Below, one piece after another: positions 46,349 through 56,579 of a stretch of DNA of 64,000 nt; within the stretch, counting starts at the first letter, position 1, and the number at the start of each line of letters is the position of its first letter. Made by a program: the position numbers and the translations under genes. Source of the stretch: Sciurus carolinensis (taxonomy: Eukaryota > Chordata > Mammalia > Rodentia > Sciuridae); the NCBI RefSeq assembly GCF_902686445.1, contig NC_062232.1, forward strand, positions 34,800,454-34,864,453. Direction: 5' to 3'. A model generated the notes under the pieces. It had not been told where the DNA came from. It saw only the letters and a program-made list of their open reading frames with translations, and did not search any database.

Positions 46349-46540
46349 AAAATTTTTTTATTTGTTCTAATTAGTTATACATGACAGTAGAATGCATCGA
46401 CACATCATACATAAATGGAGTATAACTGCTCATTTTTCTGGTTGTACATGATGTAGAATCATGTTGGTCATGTAGTCATATATGCATATAGGGTAATAAT
46501 GTCTGATTCATTCTACCATCCAATAGATGCAGAAAAAGCA
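46349..46540 (-). mobile_element. 5'-inverted (twin-primed) L1 3'-end insertion
   Basis: 46349-46520 is the older squirrel L1 3' end in antisense ('TTATTTGTTCTAATTAGTTATACATGACAGTAGAATGC...'). 46521-46540 (CAATAGATGCAGAAAAAGCA) is an exact match to L1 ORF2 sense sequence (as at 54353-54372) but in the opposite orientation. Flanks TTGGCCATGCCTTT (46335-46348) and TTGACCATGCCCTTT (46541-46555) form an aged TSD around both parts. Confidence 0.75.
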
Positions 46541-46555
46541 TTGACCATGCCCTTT

Positions 46556-47155
46556 GATGCTCTCAGCCCCACCTTCACATTTCACATATAAAGGATAGGG
46601 ACCTATTAATGTAGGGGAATGTGATTCTCATGCAGCACCTGCTAAGAGAAAAACATTTTTCTCCACATTGTTTCAGATGCATTACATGCAAAGATTAGTA
46701 AATTTAACAATGATCTATTTCTTAGGTCAGATTTCCAATTTTTTGGAGAGGAGTGAGAGGGTATCCTAAGGATTACAATTTATAAGGGAGGAGGAAGGCA
46801 GGATTTGGCAGAGGGGTGACTTGAGCTGTGTTGCAACCACAACAGAGACCTCAGCCAATGCTGTGGGGAACCCTGAAACTTCAGTTGCCCCAAATTGAGT
46901 CAAGGGGGTTGGATTTTCATATCCCACACCCATAGACCAAGATCAGTCTCAGGACATGTCTGCCCTGGAGGGAATGGGTGTAACTGCAAAGTTTCTGTCT
47001 ACCTAAAGAAAAAGGGAAGGGCATTTTCAACCTTTAGTGACCGACATGCTCAGCATTAGGGGAACAAATGCTTCACTCTGAAGGAAGATCTGAATGATTT
47101 TTCTCAGGTGCTTTATTATTTTTGAAATATGCTTACATTGCAAAACTTTAAAACA
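46556..47155. other. Unique sequence, nothing recognised
   Basis: No repeat or gene that I can support. Confidence 0.4.
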
Positions 47156-47156
47156 A

Positions 47157-47350
47157 ATTTTTTTTTTTTGGTACCAGGGATTGAACCCAGAGGCACTTAA
47201 CCACTGAGCCACATCCCCAACCTGTTTTTTAAAATTTTTTATTTTGAGATAGGGTCTTTTTAAGTTGCTGAGGCTGGCTTTGAACTTGTGATCCTCCTAC
47301 CTCAGGCTCCTGAGTGGCTGGGTTTACAGGCTTGTGCTACTGCTTGTGGC
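47157..47350 (-). mobile_element. B1-dID SINE, antisense
   Basis: T-run, then GGTACCAGGGATTGAACCCAGAGGCACTTAACCACTGAGCCACATCCCCAACC, linker 'TTTTATTTTGAGATAGGGTC', B1 half to GGGTTTACAGGCTTGTGCTACTGC. Well preserved. Confidence 0.9.
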
Positions 47351-47964
47351 CAAGGACCATATGATCTTTAAGTTTGGTTTCAATATTTGAAAAATTTCTT
47401 CTAACATTATGTGATTCTATGCACTGGAGCACACCACACAATTAATTCTTATCTCACTAGTATTCTCACTATAATCACCTTGATTTTAGTGAGTTACATT
47501 GGCTATCCTGGTGCTCTGTGTATTCAGATGTTTCTGATGATTACAAGAATTACATGAAAAGAATCTTCTGGAATAATTTCAGGACCAATGGTACCAAAAT
47601 GATATTCCTTTGTCACTAGATTCTTATGAAGAAAGCACTGATGCTTTATCTTTTATTTAAAGACATATCAGATTCTTATGAAGAATACAGATAGAATAAT
47701 TAGGTATTTTACAGACATTACTTTTCCTAATTGGATTGTTGGCAGGAATGGTCTTTCTTATTTCTTGCAAGGCCACATTTTTATTGACTAAAATTCCTGT
47801 GACCAACCATAACTTTTAGAATCACATACACATGTACAGACACACAGGCACAGAGTTTGATCAATTGACCTCATAGCAACTGAGTCAATTAGCTGCTGTG
47901 TGCACTAGTTGATCCTAGAGATAGTCTGGGAATGACTTTTTATGCTGTGGACTTCCAAAATATC

Positions 47965-48340
47965 CTGTATTAGTCTGCCTTGACTGTCATAACAAGATAC
48001 CACAGATTGGGTCGTTTAAACAACAGAAATTTATTTTCTTGCAGTTTTGGAAGCTAATGAGGTCTTTCTTCCTGATTTGTAGACCACCATCTCGTTACTG
48101 TATTCTCACATGGCTTTCCTTCTCTCTCCCGGAGAGAGAGAGAGAGAAAGATATCACTCAGATCTGTCTCTTCCTTTTCAGATGAGGGTACCCATTTTAT
48201 TAGATTAGGGCTCAATACTTAGGACCTCGTTTAATGTTAATTTTTTCTCTAAAAACCATATATCTAAATACTTTCACAATGAGGGTTAGAGCTTCATTAT
48301 ATCAATTGGATCAGGGGACAGAATTCAGTATATAACAATC
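47965..48340 (-). mobile_element. MLT1-like LTR, antisense
   Basis: 'TGTATTAGTCTGCCTTGACTGTCATAACAAGATACCACAGATTGGGTCG' through 'GGGTTAGAGCTTCATTATATC...GGGGACAGAATTCAGTATATAACA'. Contains a short (GA)n run at 48132-48148. Confidence 0.75.
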
Positions 48341-49445
48341 TGTAAATTTGGTTTTGGCTCTTGTGCAATTATCCAGGCACTTGGTAATCAGTTAAGTGAA
48401 CCATTTCCTGTTGTAATTCATTATCTATTTAAGGGTTAACTAAACATAACTGCATATGCACAAGTTGATGTGACATGTTCTTCAAGAATAGTTAAGTATA
48501 CACAAGGCTCCACATTGTGAAGAGGAAGAAAATATCTTCTGACCTCTTATGAGGTCTACTTCAGAAAAAGGACCTGTTAAATTTGGCTATTCTCAGTTGG
48601 AGAGTTCTTTTTAATGGTTACTTGTGGTGTGTTTAAGTCATCTTTTAGTTCCTATTTTCTGTCAAAATTTTCTTTCTGAGCACTGATTTGCTATGTTATG
48701 ACTGGTTTTCAGAGATGAAGTTTTTCTGTTTCATTTAGGTTGAAAAGTTGCTGTTTGAAGCTGTTTTATGTGAATTTTGCCTCTTCTTTCAGAGCAAATA
48801 AGTTTTGTTTATTTATTTTCAAGGGAACTGTTTCTCAGAAAAATGATTCCCTACAGGTTTGTGACAGTTTGAATACATCTATAAACAAGGCTATTTCTCC
48901 AGAACTGCCATTGTTACTTAAGAGAATTCTTTTATTTGTCTCCATTCAAACCTACATTTGAAAATAATTGATTTTTGTTTTACCTATCCAAATCTCACTT
49001 TAAGCTGTGTTTGCCTATGGAAAAATTTGAAAATTTAACAGTAGGTATCCATAACTGTGTAAGACTACCTGTTCTGGGCTTTATTTGATATTTTCCATTT
49101 CTGTTTGCATGGGACTGGATAGCAGAGCAAAGAAGAAAAAAAATATTTGTACTTAATTCCCAGCATAAGAGGTTCTTATAAGTATTATCTTGGTTTTACC
49201 TTGAATAAAGGATTCTTGAGAAAGAACTTATGCTCATTGTGTGTTCAGTTATGTTTCCAATTGCCCACTATGTAAAGGAGAATGGAATTTTCTAAGCCAG
49301 AGCTGCTCAAAGGGAGGTCCATGTTGTTGGTAAACTATTCATACTGATTTGTGATAAGTTAAAAAATTGGAGTAAGTCTATAAAAACCTTCATAGCAATC
49401 TGACATTGCAAAGACATCCACTGAAATCATCTTGAACAGGTTGTA
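48341..49445. other. Unique sequence, nothing recognised
   Basis: A 73-codon open frame at 48740-48961 has no recognisable domain. Confidence 0.4.
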
Positions 49446-49449
49446 GATC

Positions 49450-49690
49450 TGCACTGTTCAGTGTGGGAGCCATAAGCTGCATATGGTTAATAGCACTTGC
49501 AATGTGGCTACTCTGAATTGAAATATCTGTAAACATAAATTGCACAATGAATGCCAAAGGTTTCATATGATAAAAAGAAATATAAAATATCTCATCACTA
49601 ATGTTTTTTACTCATTGCAATGATAATTTTCATGTATTTTGTTAATTAGACCGTATTACCAAAATTCAGGTCACTTGTTTCATTTTACTT
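49450..49690 (+). mobile_element. MER5A-like hAT DNA transposon remnant
   Basis: 'CACTGTTCAGTGTGGGAGCCATAAGCTGCATATGGTTAATAGCACTTGCAATGTGGCTACTCTGAATTGAAAT' is the MER5A core. It ends near 'GGTCACTTGTTTCATTTTACTTTTTTT'. Confidence 0.75.
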
Positions 49691-49699
49691 TTTTTAATC

Positions 49700-50353
49700 A
49701 TAGATTTTATTGTTTTAGAGTAGAGGTTCACAGGAAAATTGAATAAAAACTACAGAGATTTCCCAGTTACCTGCTGCTCCCACATATAAACAGCCTCCTC
49801 CACTTTCCACATCCCCTATCTAAGTGGTACATTTGTTTCAATTGATGAGCTTATTCAGTCAAGGTCCATAGTTTACAGTACGACTCACTGTTGGTGTACA
49901 TTCTGTGGGTTTTCTCAAAGGTATTATTGCATGCATCTACTTTTAATGTATCACACAAAATAGTTTCATTGCCTTAAAAGTCTTCTGTGCAATGACTATT
50001 CATCTCTCCATTCCCCCTGAATCCTTAGTTTTGCCTTTTTCCAGAATGTCATATAGTTAGAATCATATAGTACGTAGCCTTTTCAGTTTGGCCTCTTTAG
50101 CTTATCAACATCCATTTAAACTTCCTCCATGTCTTAACAGTTCATTTCTTTTTAGTTTTCAATAATATTCTAACAGGAATTCATTGATACCTCACTGTCA
50201 TTTAAATTTACATTTTCCCAATGATATATGATGTTGAGCATCTCTTCATAAGCCTAGATGACATCTGTATATCTTGTTTGGTGAGGTGTTTTTCATGTCT
50301 TTTGCCCATTTAAATTTTTGTATCAGGTAGATTCTTTTCTTATTACTGAGTTT
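49700..50353 (-). mobile_element. Ancient L1, antisense, left part (split by L1-C)
   Basis: 'AGATTTCCCAGTTACCTGCTGCTCCCACATATAAACAGCC' (3' UTR) to 'TAAGCCTAGATGACATCTGTATATCTTGTTTGGTGAGG...CATGTCTTTTGCCC' (distal ORF2, reversed). It continues at 56580 after L1-C. Confidence 0.75.
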
Positions 50354-50366
50354 AAGAGTTCTTTAT
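50354..50366. repeat. TSD of L1-C, left copy
   Basis: AAGAGTTCTTTAT, identical to 56567-56579. The preceding TTT gives a TTT/AAGAG junction, close to the L1 endonuclease preference. Confidence 0.95.
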
Positions 50367-51448
50367 GGTGATCCAAGATGGCGGCCTAGAGGGAGACTGC
50401 ACCCCCTGTCGCTCCAGAACCCAGGAGTTAAGAAGGGGAGGCATTGAGAGACTCGGACTGAAATAGAGCCACGGGTGAGTCTGCACACTGGGTAAAGCTC
50501 GGCCCGGGGGGCAGGCCCAGATAGAGGTGGCTTATCGGAGCCGGGCAGGGCAGCTAGAGTCATCCACAGGCAGCCCTGCGCACTCCGGCGGTGGGCCCCG
50601 CCCACACAGCCAGCTTCTCCAGGTTCTCGGAACGGAACTGGCCTGCTAGTGAGAGCCTTTCTGACCAGAACAAGCTCCGAGTCCCGGAGCCAGTGCAGCT
50701 CAGCGTACTCTGGCACGCAAGCAGATTCAGGGTCCAGACAGGGCAGCCAGAGACTTCTCCAAGTAGTCTGGACCCCTGCGGTGGGAGGTGCCGTTCAAGG
50801 CTAGCTTCTCGGAGCTGACCGTCCAGTGAGAGACTTTCTACATAGAACCAGCCACAAGCCCCCGAACCAACGGAGAGCCTCGATCCGCAAACAGCCTCTG
50901 GGATCAGGGCAGGGCAGCCAGAGACCTCTTCAGGCTGCTCTGCCCACTCCGGCTGCAGGCTCTCTTCTCGGGGCGATCCAAGATGGCGGCCTAGAGGGAG
51001 ATTGCACCCCCTGTCGCTCCAGAACCCAGGAGTTAAGAAGGGGAGGCATTGAGAGACTCGGACTGAAATAGAGCCACGGGTGAGTCTGTCCACTGGGTAA
51101 AGCTCGGCCCGGGGGGCAGGCCCAGATAGAGGTGGCTTATTGGAGCCGGGCAGGGCAGCTAGAGTCTTCCCAAGGTAGCCTTCCACACTCCAGCAGTGAG
51201 CTCCTCCCACACGGCCAGCTGCACGGTGCAGGCCCACAGTGAGAGCATTTCAGCACAGAGCCAGTTCCAAATCGTGGAACCAATAGGGGGCTAGGGGCAG
51301 TTTTCTTCGGATACGCTGCTTTATCAGATTCCTCCAAGACATCAGGCTACTGAAGGCTGGGAGGTGATACACTGGAAATCTACCGGGACACTATAAGCCA
51401 ATAGCGGAAAACTGCAATATCTCAGGGTCCCACTGACAACTGACCAAT
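50367..51448 (+). promoter_or_regulatory. L1-C 5' UTR with a 605-bp monomer
   Basis: CCAAGATGGCGGCC occurs at 50373 and 50978, 605 bp apart. The first monomer carries ~146 bp (about 50710-50870) that is absent from the 459-bp monomers of L1-B and itself contains internally similar words (GGGCAGCCAGAGAC twice). Downstream of 50978 a partial second unit leads into the ORF1-proximal tether shared with L1-B. Confidence 0.85.
50373..50386 (+). promoter_or_regulatory. YY1-type site at the 5' end of L1-C
   Basis: CCAAGATGGCGGCC, 6 nt after the L1 start. A second copy is at 50978-50991. Role inferred from human L1. Confidence 0.7.
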
Positions 51449-52321
51449 ATGGGAAAACAAGGGAAGAAAATGTCCCAAACAAACCTAGATACTACATCAA
51501 TAAAACCCAATGACAGCACAGCAGAAGAAATGTCAGAAAGGGAGTTCAGAATGTACGTAATTAAAACGATTAGGGAAGCTAATGAGGAGATGAAAGAGCA
51601 AATGCAGGCATTGAAGGAGGAGAAGAAAGAGCAAATGCAGGCATTAAATGATCGCACCAATCAACAGTTAAAAGAGCAAATACGGGAAGCAAGAGATCAT
51701 TTCAATAAAGAGTTAGAGATACTGAAAAAAAACCAAACTGAAATACTTGAAATGAAGGAAACAATAAACCAAGTTAAAAACTCCATAGAAAGCATAACCA
51801 ATAGAATGGAGCACCTGGAAGACAGAACTTCAGACATTGAAGACAAATTATTTAATCTTGAAAGCAAAGTTGGCCAAACAGAAAAGATGGTAAGAAATCA
51901 TGAACAGAATCTACAAGAATTATGGGATATCATGAAAAGGCCAAATTTAAGAATTATTGGGATTGAGGAAGGCTTAGAGAAACAAACCAAAGAAATGAAC
52001 AATCTATTCAATGAAATAATATCAGAAAATTTCCCAAATCTGAAGAATGAAATGGAAAACCAAATACAAGAGGCTTATAGAACTCCAAACATACAAAATT
52101 ACAACAGACCCACACCAAGGCACATTATTAAGAAAATACCTAACATACAAAATAAAGACAGAATTTTAAAGGCTGCGAGAGAAAAGAACCAAATTACATT
52201 CAGAGGGAAACCAATAAGAATATCAGCAGATTTTTCAATCCAGACCCTAAAAGCCAGAAGGGCCTGGAACAACATTTACCAAGCCCTGAAAGAAAACGGA
52301 TGCCAACCAAGAATCTTATAA
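51449..52321 (+). CDS. L1 ORF1p, open, 290 aa (C-terminus shortened)
   Basis: Trimeric RNA-binding chaperone of the L1 RNP. N-terminus MGKQGKKMSQTNLD (L1-B has MRKQ). Coiled coil about residues 40-150 with the heptad-like repeat EQMQALKE/EQMQALND. RRM-like domain about 155-235 (LRIIGIEEGLEKQ, RPTPRHIIKKI). C-terminal domain from about 236 (REKNQITFRGKPIRISADFS, KARRAW). The frame stops with UAA after CQPRIL, where human ORF1p continues with Tyr. The frame beyond the stop is open for 57 further codons (to 52493-52495). The expected protein is therefore ~48 aa shorter than the human one (338 aa). Start by alignment with L1-A and L1-B. Confidence 0.9.
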   Translation: MGKQGKKMSQTNLDTTSIKPNDSTAEEMSEREFRMYVIKTIREANEEMKEQMQALKEEKKEQMQALNDRTNQQLKEQIREARDHFNKELEILKKNQTEILEMKETINQVKNSIESITNRMEHLEDRTSDIEDKLFNLESKVGQTEKMVRNHEQNLQELWDIMKRPNLRIIGIEEGLEKQTKEMNNLFNEIISENFPNLKNEMENQIQEAYRTPNIQNYNRPTPRHIIKKIPNIQNKDRILKAAREKNQITFRGKPIRISADFSIQTLKARRAWNNIYQALKENGCQPRIL

Positions 52322-52495
52322 CCAGCAAAACTTACCTTCAAATTTGACGATGAAATAAGATCCTTCCATGATAAACAAAAGCTAAAGGAATTTACAAAAA
52401 GAAAGCCAGCATTACAGAAAATTCTCAGCAAAATATTCCATGAGGAAGAGATGAAAAACAACGATGCAAATCAGCAACAGGAGGCGCTAGCCTAA
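52322..52495 (+). other. Open frame after the ORF1 stop (former C-terminal extension)
   Basis: Reading in frame past UAA (52319-52321) gives 57 sense codons starting PAKLTFKFDDE and ending QQEALA before UAA. This resembles the ORF1p C-terminal continuation in other mammals (PAKL...FHDK words). The same open stretch exists in L1-B (36183-36010). With it, the ORF1-ORF2 spacer would be 31 bp; without it, 205 bp. Confidence 0.75.
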
Positions 52496-52526
52496 AGGAA
52501 TAGCCAAATAAAGGAGAAACCAAATC

Positions 52527-55500
52527 ATGTCAAAAACAAATATGAGTCAATTGACTGGGAATACAAATCATATCACAATAATAACCCTGAATGTTAATGG
52601 CCTGAATTCATCAATCAAAAGACACAGACTGGCAGATTGGATTAAAAAGAAAAATCCAACAATATGCTGCCTGCAAGAGACTCACCTCATAGAAAGAGAC
52701 ACCCATAGACTAAAGGTGAAAGGATGGGGAAAAACATACCATGCACACGGACACAGCAAAAAAGCTGGAGTATCCATCCTCATCTCAGATAATGTGGACT
52801 TCAAACCAAAACTAGTCAGAAGGGATAAAGAAGGACATTACATGCTGCTTAAGGGAAGCATAAATCAGCAAGACTTAACAATCATAAATATCTATGCCCC
52901 AAACATTGGCTCATCCACGTACGTCAAACAAATCCTTCTCAATTCCAAAAATCAAATAGACCACAACACAATCATACTAGGCGATTTTAACACACCTCTC
53001 TCACCACTGGATAGATCGTCCAAACAAAAATTGAATAAAGAAACTATAGATCTCAACAACACAATCAGCAATTTAAACTTAACAGACATATATAGAATAT
53101 ACCATCCAACAAAGAATGAATACACTTTCTTCTCAGCAGCACATGGATCCTTCTCTAAAATAGACCATATTTTATGCCACAAAGCTACTGTTAGCAAATA
53201 CAAGAAGACAGAGATACTACCTTGTACTCTATCAGATCATAATGGATTGAAATTAGAAATAAATGACAGAATAAAAAACAGAAACTTCTCCAATACTTGG
53301 AGACTAAATAATACACTATTATATGATGAATGGATAACAGAAGACATCAGGAGGGAAATAAAAAAATTCTTAGAAGTAAACGAGAACAAAGACACATCAT
53401 ATCAAAATCTCTGGGACACTAATCTAAGTACTGAAAGCAGTACTTAGAGGAAGATTTATTTCATGGGGTGCATTCAACAAAAGAAGTAAAAATCAACAAA
53501 TAAACGACTTAACACTAAAGCTCAAAGCACTAGAAAAAGAAGAGCAGACCAATACCAAAAGTAGTAGAAGACAGGAAATAGTTAAAATCAGAGCCAAAAT
53601 CAACGAAATCGAAACAAAAGAAACAATTGGAAAAATTAACAAAATAAATAGTTGGTTCTTTGAAAAAATAAATAAAATTGATAAACCCTTAGCCACACTA
53701 ACAAAGAGAAAGAGGGAGAAAACTCAAATTACTAAAATTCGGAATGAACAAGGAAACATCACAACAGACACGAGTGAAATACAAAACATAATTAGAAGCT
53801 ATTTTGAAAATCTATACTCCAACAAAACAGAAAACCTCGAAGACATCAATAAATTTCTAGAGACATATGAATTACCTAAACTGAACGAGGAGGACATACA
53901 CAACTTAAATAAACCAATTTCAAGCAATGAAATAGAAGAGGTCATCAAAAGCCTACCAACAAAGAAAAGTCCAGGACCAGATGGGTTCTCAGCCGAGTTC
54001 TACAAAACCTTTAAAGAAGAGCTCATTCCAATACTCCTCAAAGTATTTCATGAAATAGAAGAGGAGGGAACCCTCCCAAACTCGTTCTATGAAGCCAATA
54101 TCACCCTGATACCTAAACCAGACAGAGACACATCGAGGAAAGAAAATTTCAGACCAATATCCTTAATGAACATCGACGCAAAAATTCTCAACAAAATTTT
54201 AGCAAATTGCATACAAATATATATTAAAAAGATAGTGCACCACGATTAAGTGGGTTTTATCCCAGGGATGCAAGGTTGGTTCAACATTCGGAAATCAATA
54301 AATGTCATTCACCATATCAACAGACTTAAAGTTAAGAATCACATGATTATTTCAATAGATGCAGAAAAAGCATTCGATAAAATACAGCATCCCTTCATGC
54401 TCAAAACACTAGAAAAAATTGGGGTAGTGGGAACATTCCTAAACATTATAAAGGCAATCTACACTAAGCCCATGGCTAATATCATTCTAAATGGTGAAAA
54501 ACTGAAAGCGTTCCCCCTAAAAACTGGAACAAGGCAGGGATGCCCTCTTTCACCACTTCTATTCAACATCGTCCTTGAGACTCTAGCCAGAGCAATCAGA
54601 CAAACCAAAGAAATTAAAGGGATACGAATAGGAAAAGAAGAACTCAAACTATCCCTGTTCGCTGATGACATGATTATATATTTAGAGGAACCTGGAAATT
54701 CCACCAGAAAACTTTTAGAACTCATAAGTGAATTCAGTAAAGTAGCAGGTTACAAGATCAATGCTCATAAATCCAATGCATTTTTATACATAAGTGATGA
54801 ATCTTCAGAAAGAGAAATTAGGAAAACTACCCCATTCACAATAACATCAAAAAAATAAAATACTTGGGAATCAATCTCACAAAAGAGGTGAAAGACCTCT
54901 ACAATGAGAACTACAGAACACTAAAGAAAGAAATTCAAGGAAACCTTAGAAGATGGAAAGATCTCCCATGTTCCTGGATAGGCAGAATTAATATCGTCAA
55001 AATGGCCATACTACCTAAAGTGCTATACAGATTCAATGCAATTCCAATTAAAATCCCAATGATGTACCTTGCAGAAATAGAGCAAGCAATTATGAAATTC
55101 ATCTGGAAGAATAAAAAACCTAGAATAGCCAAAGCAATCCTCAGTAGCAAGAGCGAAGCAGGGGGTATTGCAATACCAGATCTTCAACTCTACTACAAAG
55201 CAATAGTAACAAAAACGGCATGGTATTGGTACCAAAATAGACAGGTAGATCAATGGTACAGAATAGAGGACATGGACACAAACCCAAATAAATACAATTT
55301 TCTCATACTAGATAAAGGTTCCAAAAATATGCAATGGAGAAAAGATAGCCTCTTCAACAAATGGTGCTGGGAAAACTGGAAAACCATATGCAATAGAATG
55401 AAATTAAACCCCTATTTCTCACCCTACACAAAACTCAACTCAAAATGGATCAAGGACCTTGGAATCAGACCAGAGACCCTGCATCTTATAGAAGAAAAAG

Positions 55501-56384
55501 TAGGTCCAAATCTTCAACTTGTTGGCTTAGGATCAGACTTCCTTAACAGGACTCCCATAGCACAAGAAATAAAAGCAAGAATCAACAACTGGGATAGATT
55601 CAAACTAAAAAGCTTTCTCTCAGCAAAGGAAACTATCAGAAATGTGAAGAGAGAGCCTACAGAGTGGGAGAATATTTTTGCCAACCATACCTCAGATGGA
55701 GTGCTAATTTCCAGAATCTATAAAGAACTCAAAAAACTCTACACGAAGAATACAAATAATCCAATCAACAAATGGGCTAAGGAAATGAACAGACACTTCA
55801 CAGAAGAAGATGTACAAGTAATCAACAGATATATGAAAAAATGTTCAACATCCCTAGTAATAAGGGAAATGCAAATCAAAACTACCCTAAGATTTCATCT
55901 CACCCCAATTAGAATGGCGATTATCAAGAATACAAGCAACAATAGGTGTTGGCGAGGATGTGATGAAAAAGGAACACTCATACATTGCTGGTGGGGTTGC
56001 AAATTAGTGCAGCCACTCTGGAAAGCAGTGTGGAGATTCCTCAGAAAGCTTGGAATGGAAACACCATTTGACCCAGCTATCCCATTCCTTGGTCTATACC
56101 CAAAGGACTTAAAATCAGCATACTACAGAGATACAGCCACATCAATGTTCATTGCTGCTCAATTCACCATAGCCAGATTGTGGAACCAACCTAGATGCCC
56201 TTCAGTTGATGAATGGATAAAGAAACTGTGGCATATTTATACAATGGAATATTACTCCGCAATGAAGAATGATAAAATTATGGCATTTGTAGGCAAATGG
56301 TCGAAATTGGAGAATATCATGCTAAGTGAGATAAGCCAATCTCAAAAAACTAAAGGACGAATGATCTCGCTGATAAGCGGATGA
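52527..56384 (+). pseudogene. L1 ORF2p of L1-C, three disabling lesions
   Basis: Same product as the intact ORF2 of L1-B, but broken three times. (1) A 10-bp insertion at 53422-53431 shifts the frame after ~300 codons, just past the endonuclease domain; the frame ends at 53447. (2) A nonsense change, CAA to TAA, at 54247-54249 within the RT (HHD*VGF). (3) One A lost from the A-run at about 54849-54855 (after a G-to-A change) shifts the frame and gives TAA at 54856-54858. Open pieces are 52527-53447, about 53448-54246, 54250-54858 and 54864-56384. FADD and the Cys-rich end survive (CWRGCDEKG here, D for G). The endonuclease domain alone is intact and could be expressed as a fragment. Confidence 0.92.
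53423..53448 (+). repeat. 10-bp inverted repeat created by insertion
   Basis: TCTAAGTACT (53423-53432), loop GAAAGC, AGTACTTAGA (53439-53448): perfect arms. The left arm is the inserted sequence absent from L1-B; the right arm is ancestral. Confidence 0.9.
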
Positions 56385-56412
56385 GGACATATAATGGGGG
56401 TGGGAGGGGTTA

Positions 56413-56449
56413 GCATTAGGTTTAGGGTTAGGTTTAGAGTTAGGCTAAG
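56413..56449 (+). repeat. Telomere-like TTAGGG variants in the L1-C 3' UTR
   Basis: TTAGGTTTAGGGTTAGG and neighbours. Homologous to the block at 32063-32103 in L1-B. Confidence 0.85.
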
Positions 56450-56507
56450 GAGAGCGGTAAGAATGAAGGAAAGAAGGACTGTATAAAGGGAAAAGGGTGG
56501 GAGGGGT

Positions 56508-56530
56508 GGGGGGGAAGGGAAAAAAAAATA
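56508..56530 (+). repeat. Short G-rich tract in the L1-C 3' UTR
   Basis: GGGTGGGAGGGGTGGGGGGG, about two decamers compared with four in L1-B. G-quadruplex-prone. Confidence 0.8.
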
Positions 56531-56566
56531 AACATCATTACCCTATGTAAATGTAAAAAAAAAAAA

Positions 56567-56579
56567 AAGAGTTCTTTAT
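56567..56579. repeat. TSD of L1-C, right copy
   Basis: AAGAGTTCTTTAT directly after the poly(A) tail, identical to 50354-50366. Confidence 0.95.

Larger units (their letters stand above)
50367..56566 (+). mobile_element. L1-C: full-length young LINE-1
   Basis: 6.2 kb, from GGTGATCCAAGATGG at 50367 (the same start position as L1-B) to a poly(A) tail at 56555-56566. Order: monomeric 5' UTR (50367-51448), ORF1 (51449-52321), spacer, ORF2 (52527-56384, three lesions), 3' UTR (~180 bp, AATAAA at about 56528). Exact 13-bp TSDs. It is inserted into an ancient antisense L1. ORF2 product residues differ from L1-B at 11 of 506 positions in the C-terminal part by my count, so the two are close relatives. 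Confidence 0.95.

Noticed and set aside
53422..53431. The 10-bp difference as a deletion in L1-B rather than an insertion in L1-C
   Set aside because: L1-B stays in frame through a conserved ORF2 stretch ([12 protein letters not shown]), as expected of the ancestral state, while L1-C is shifted.
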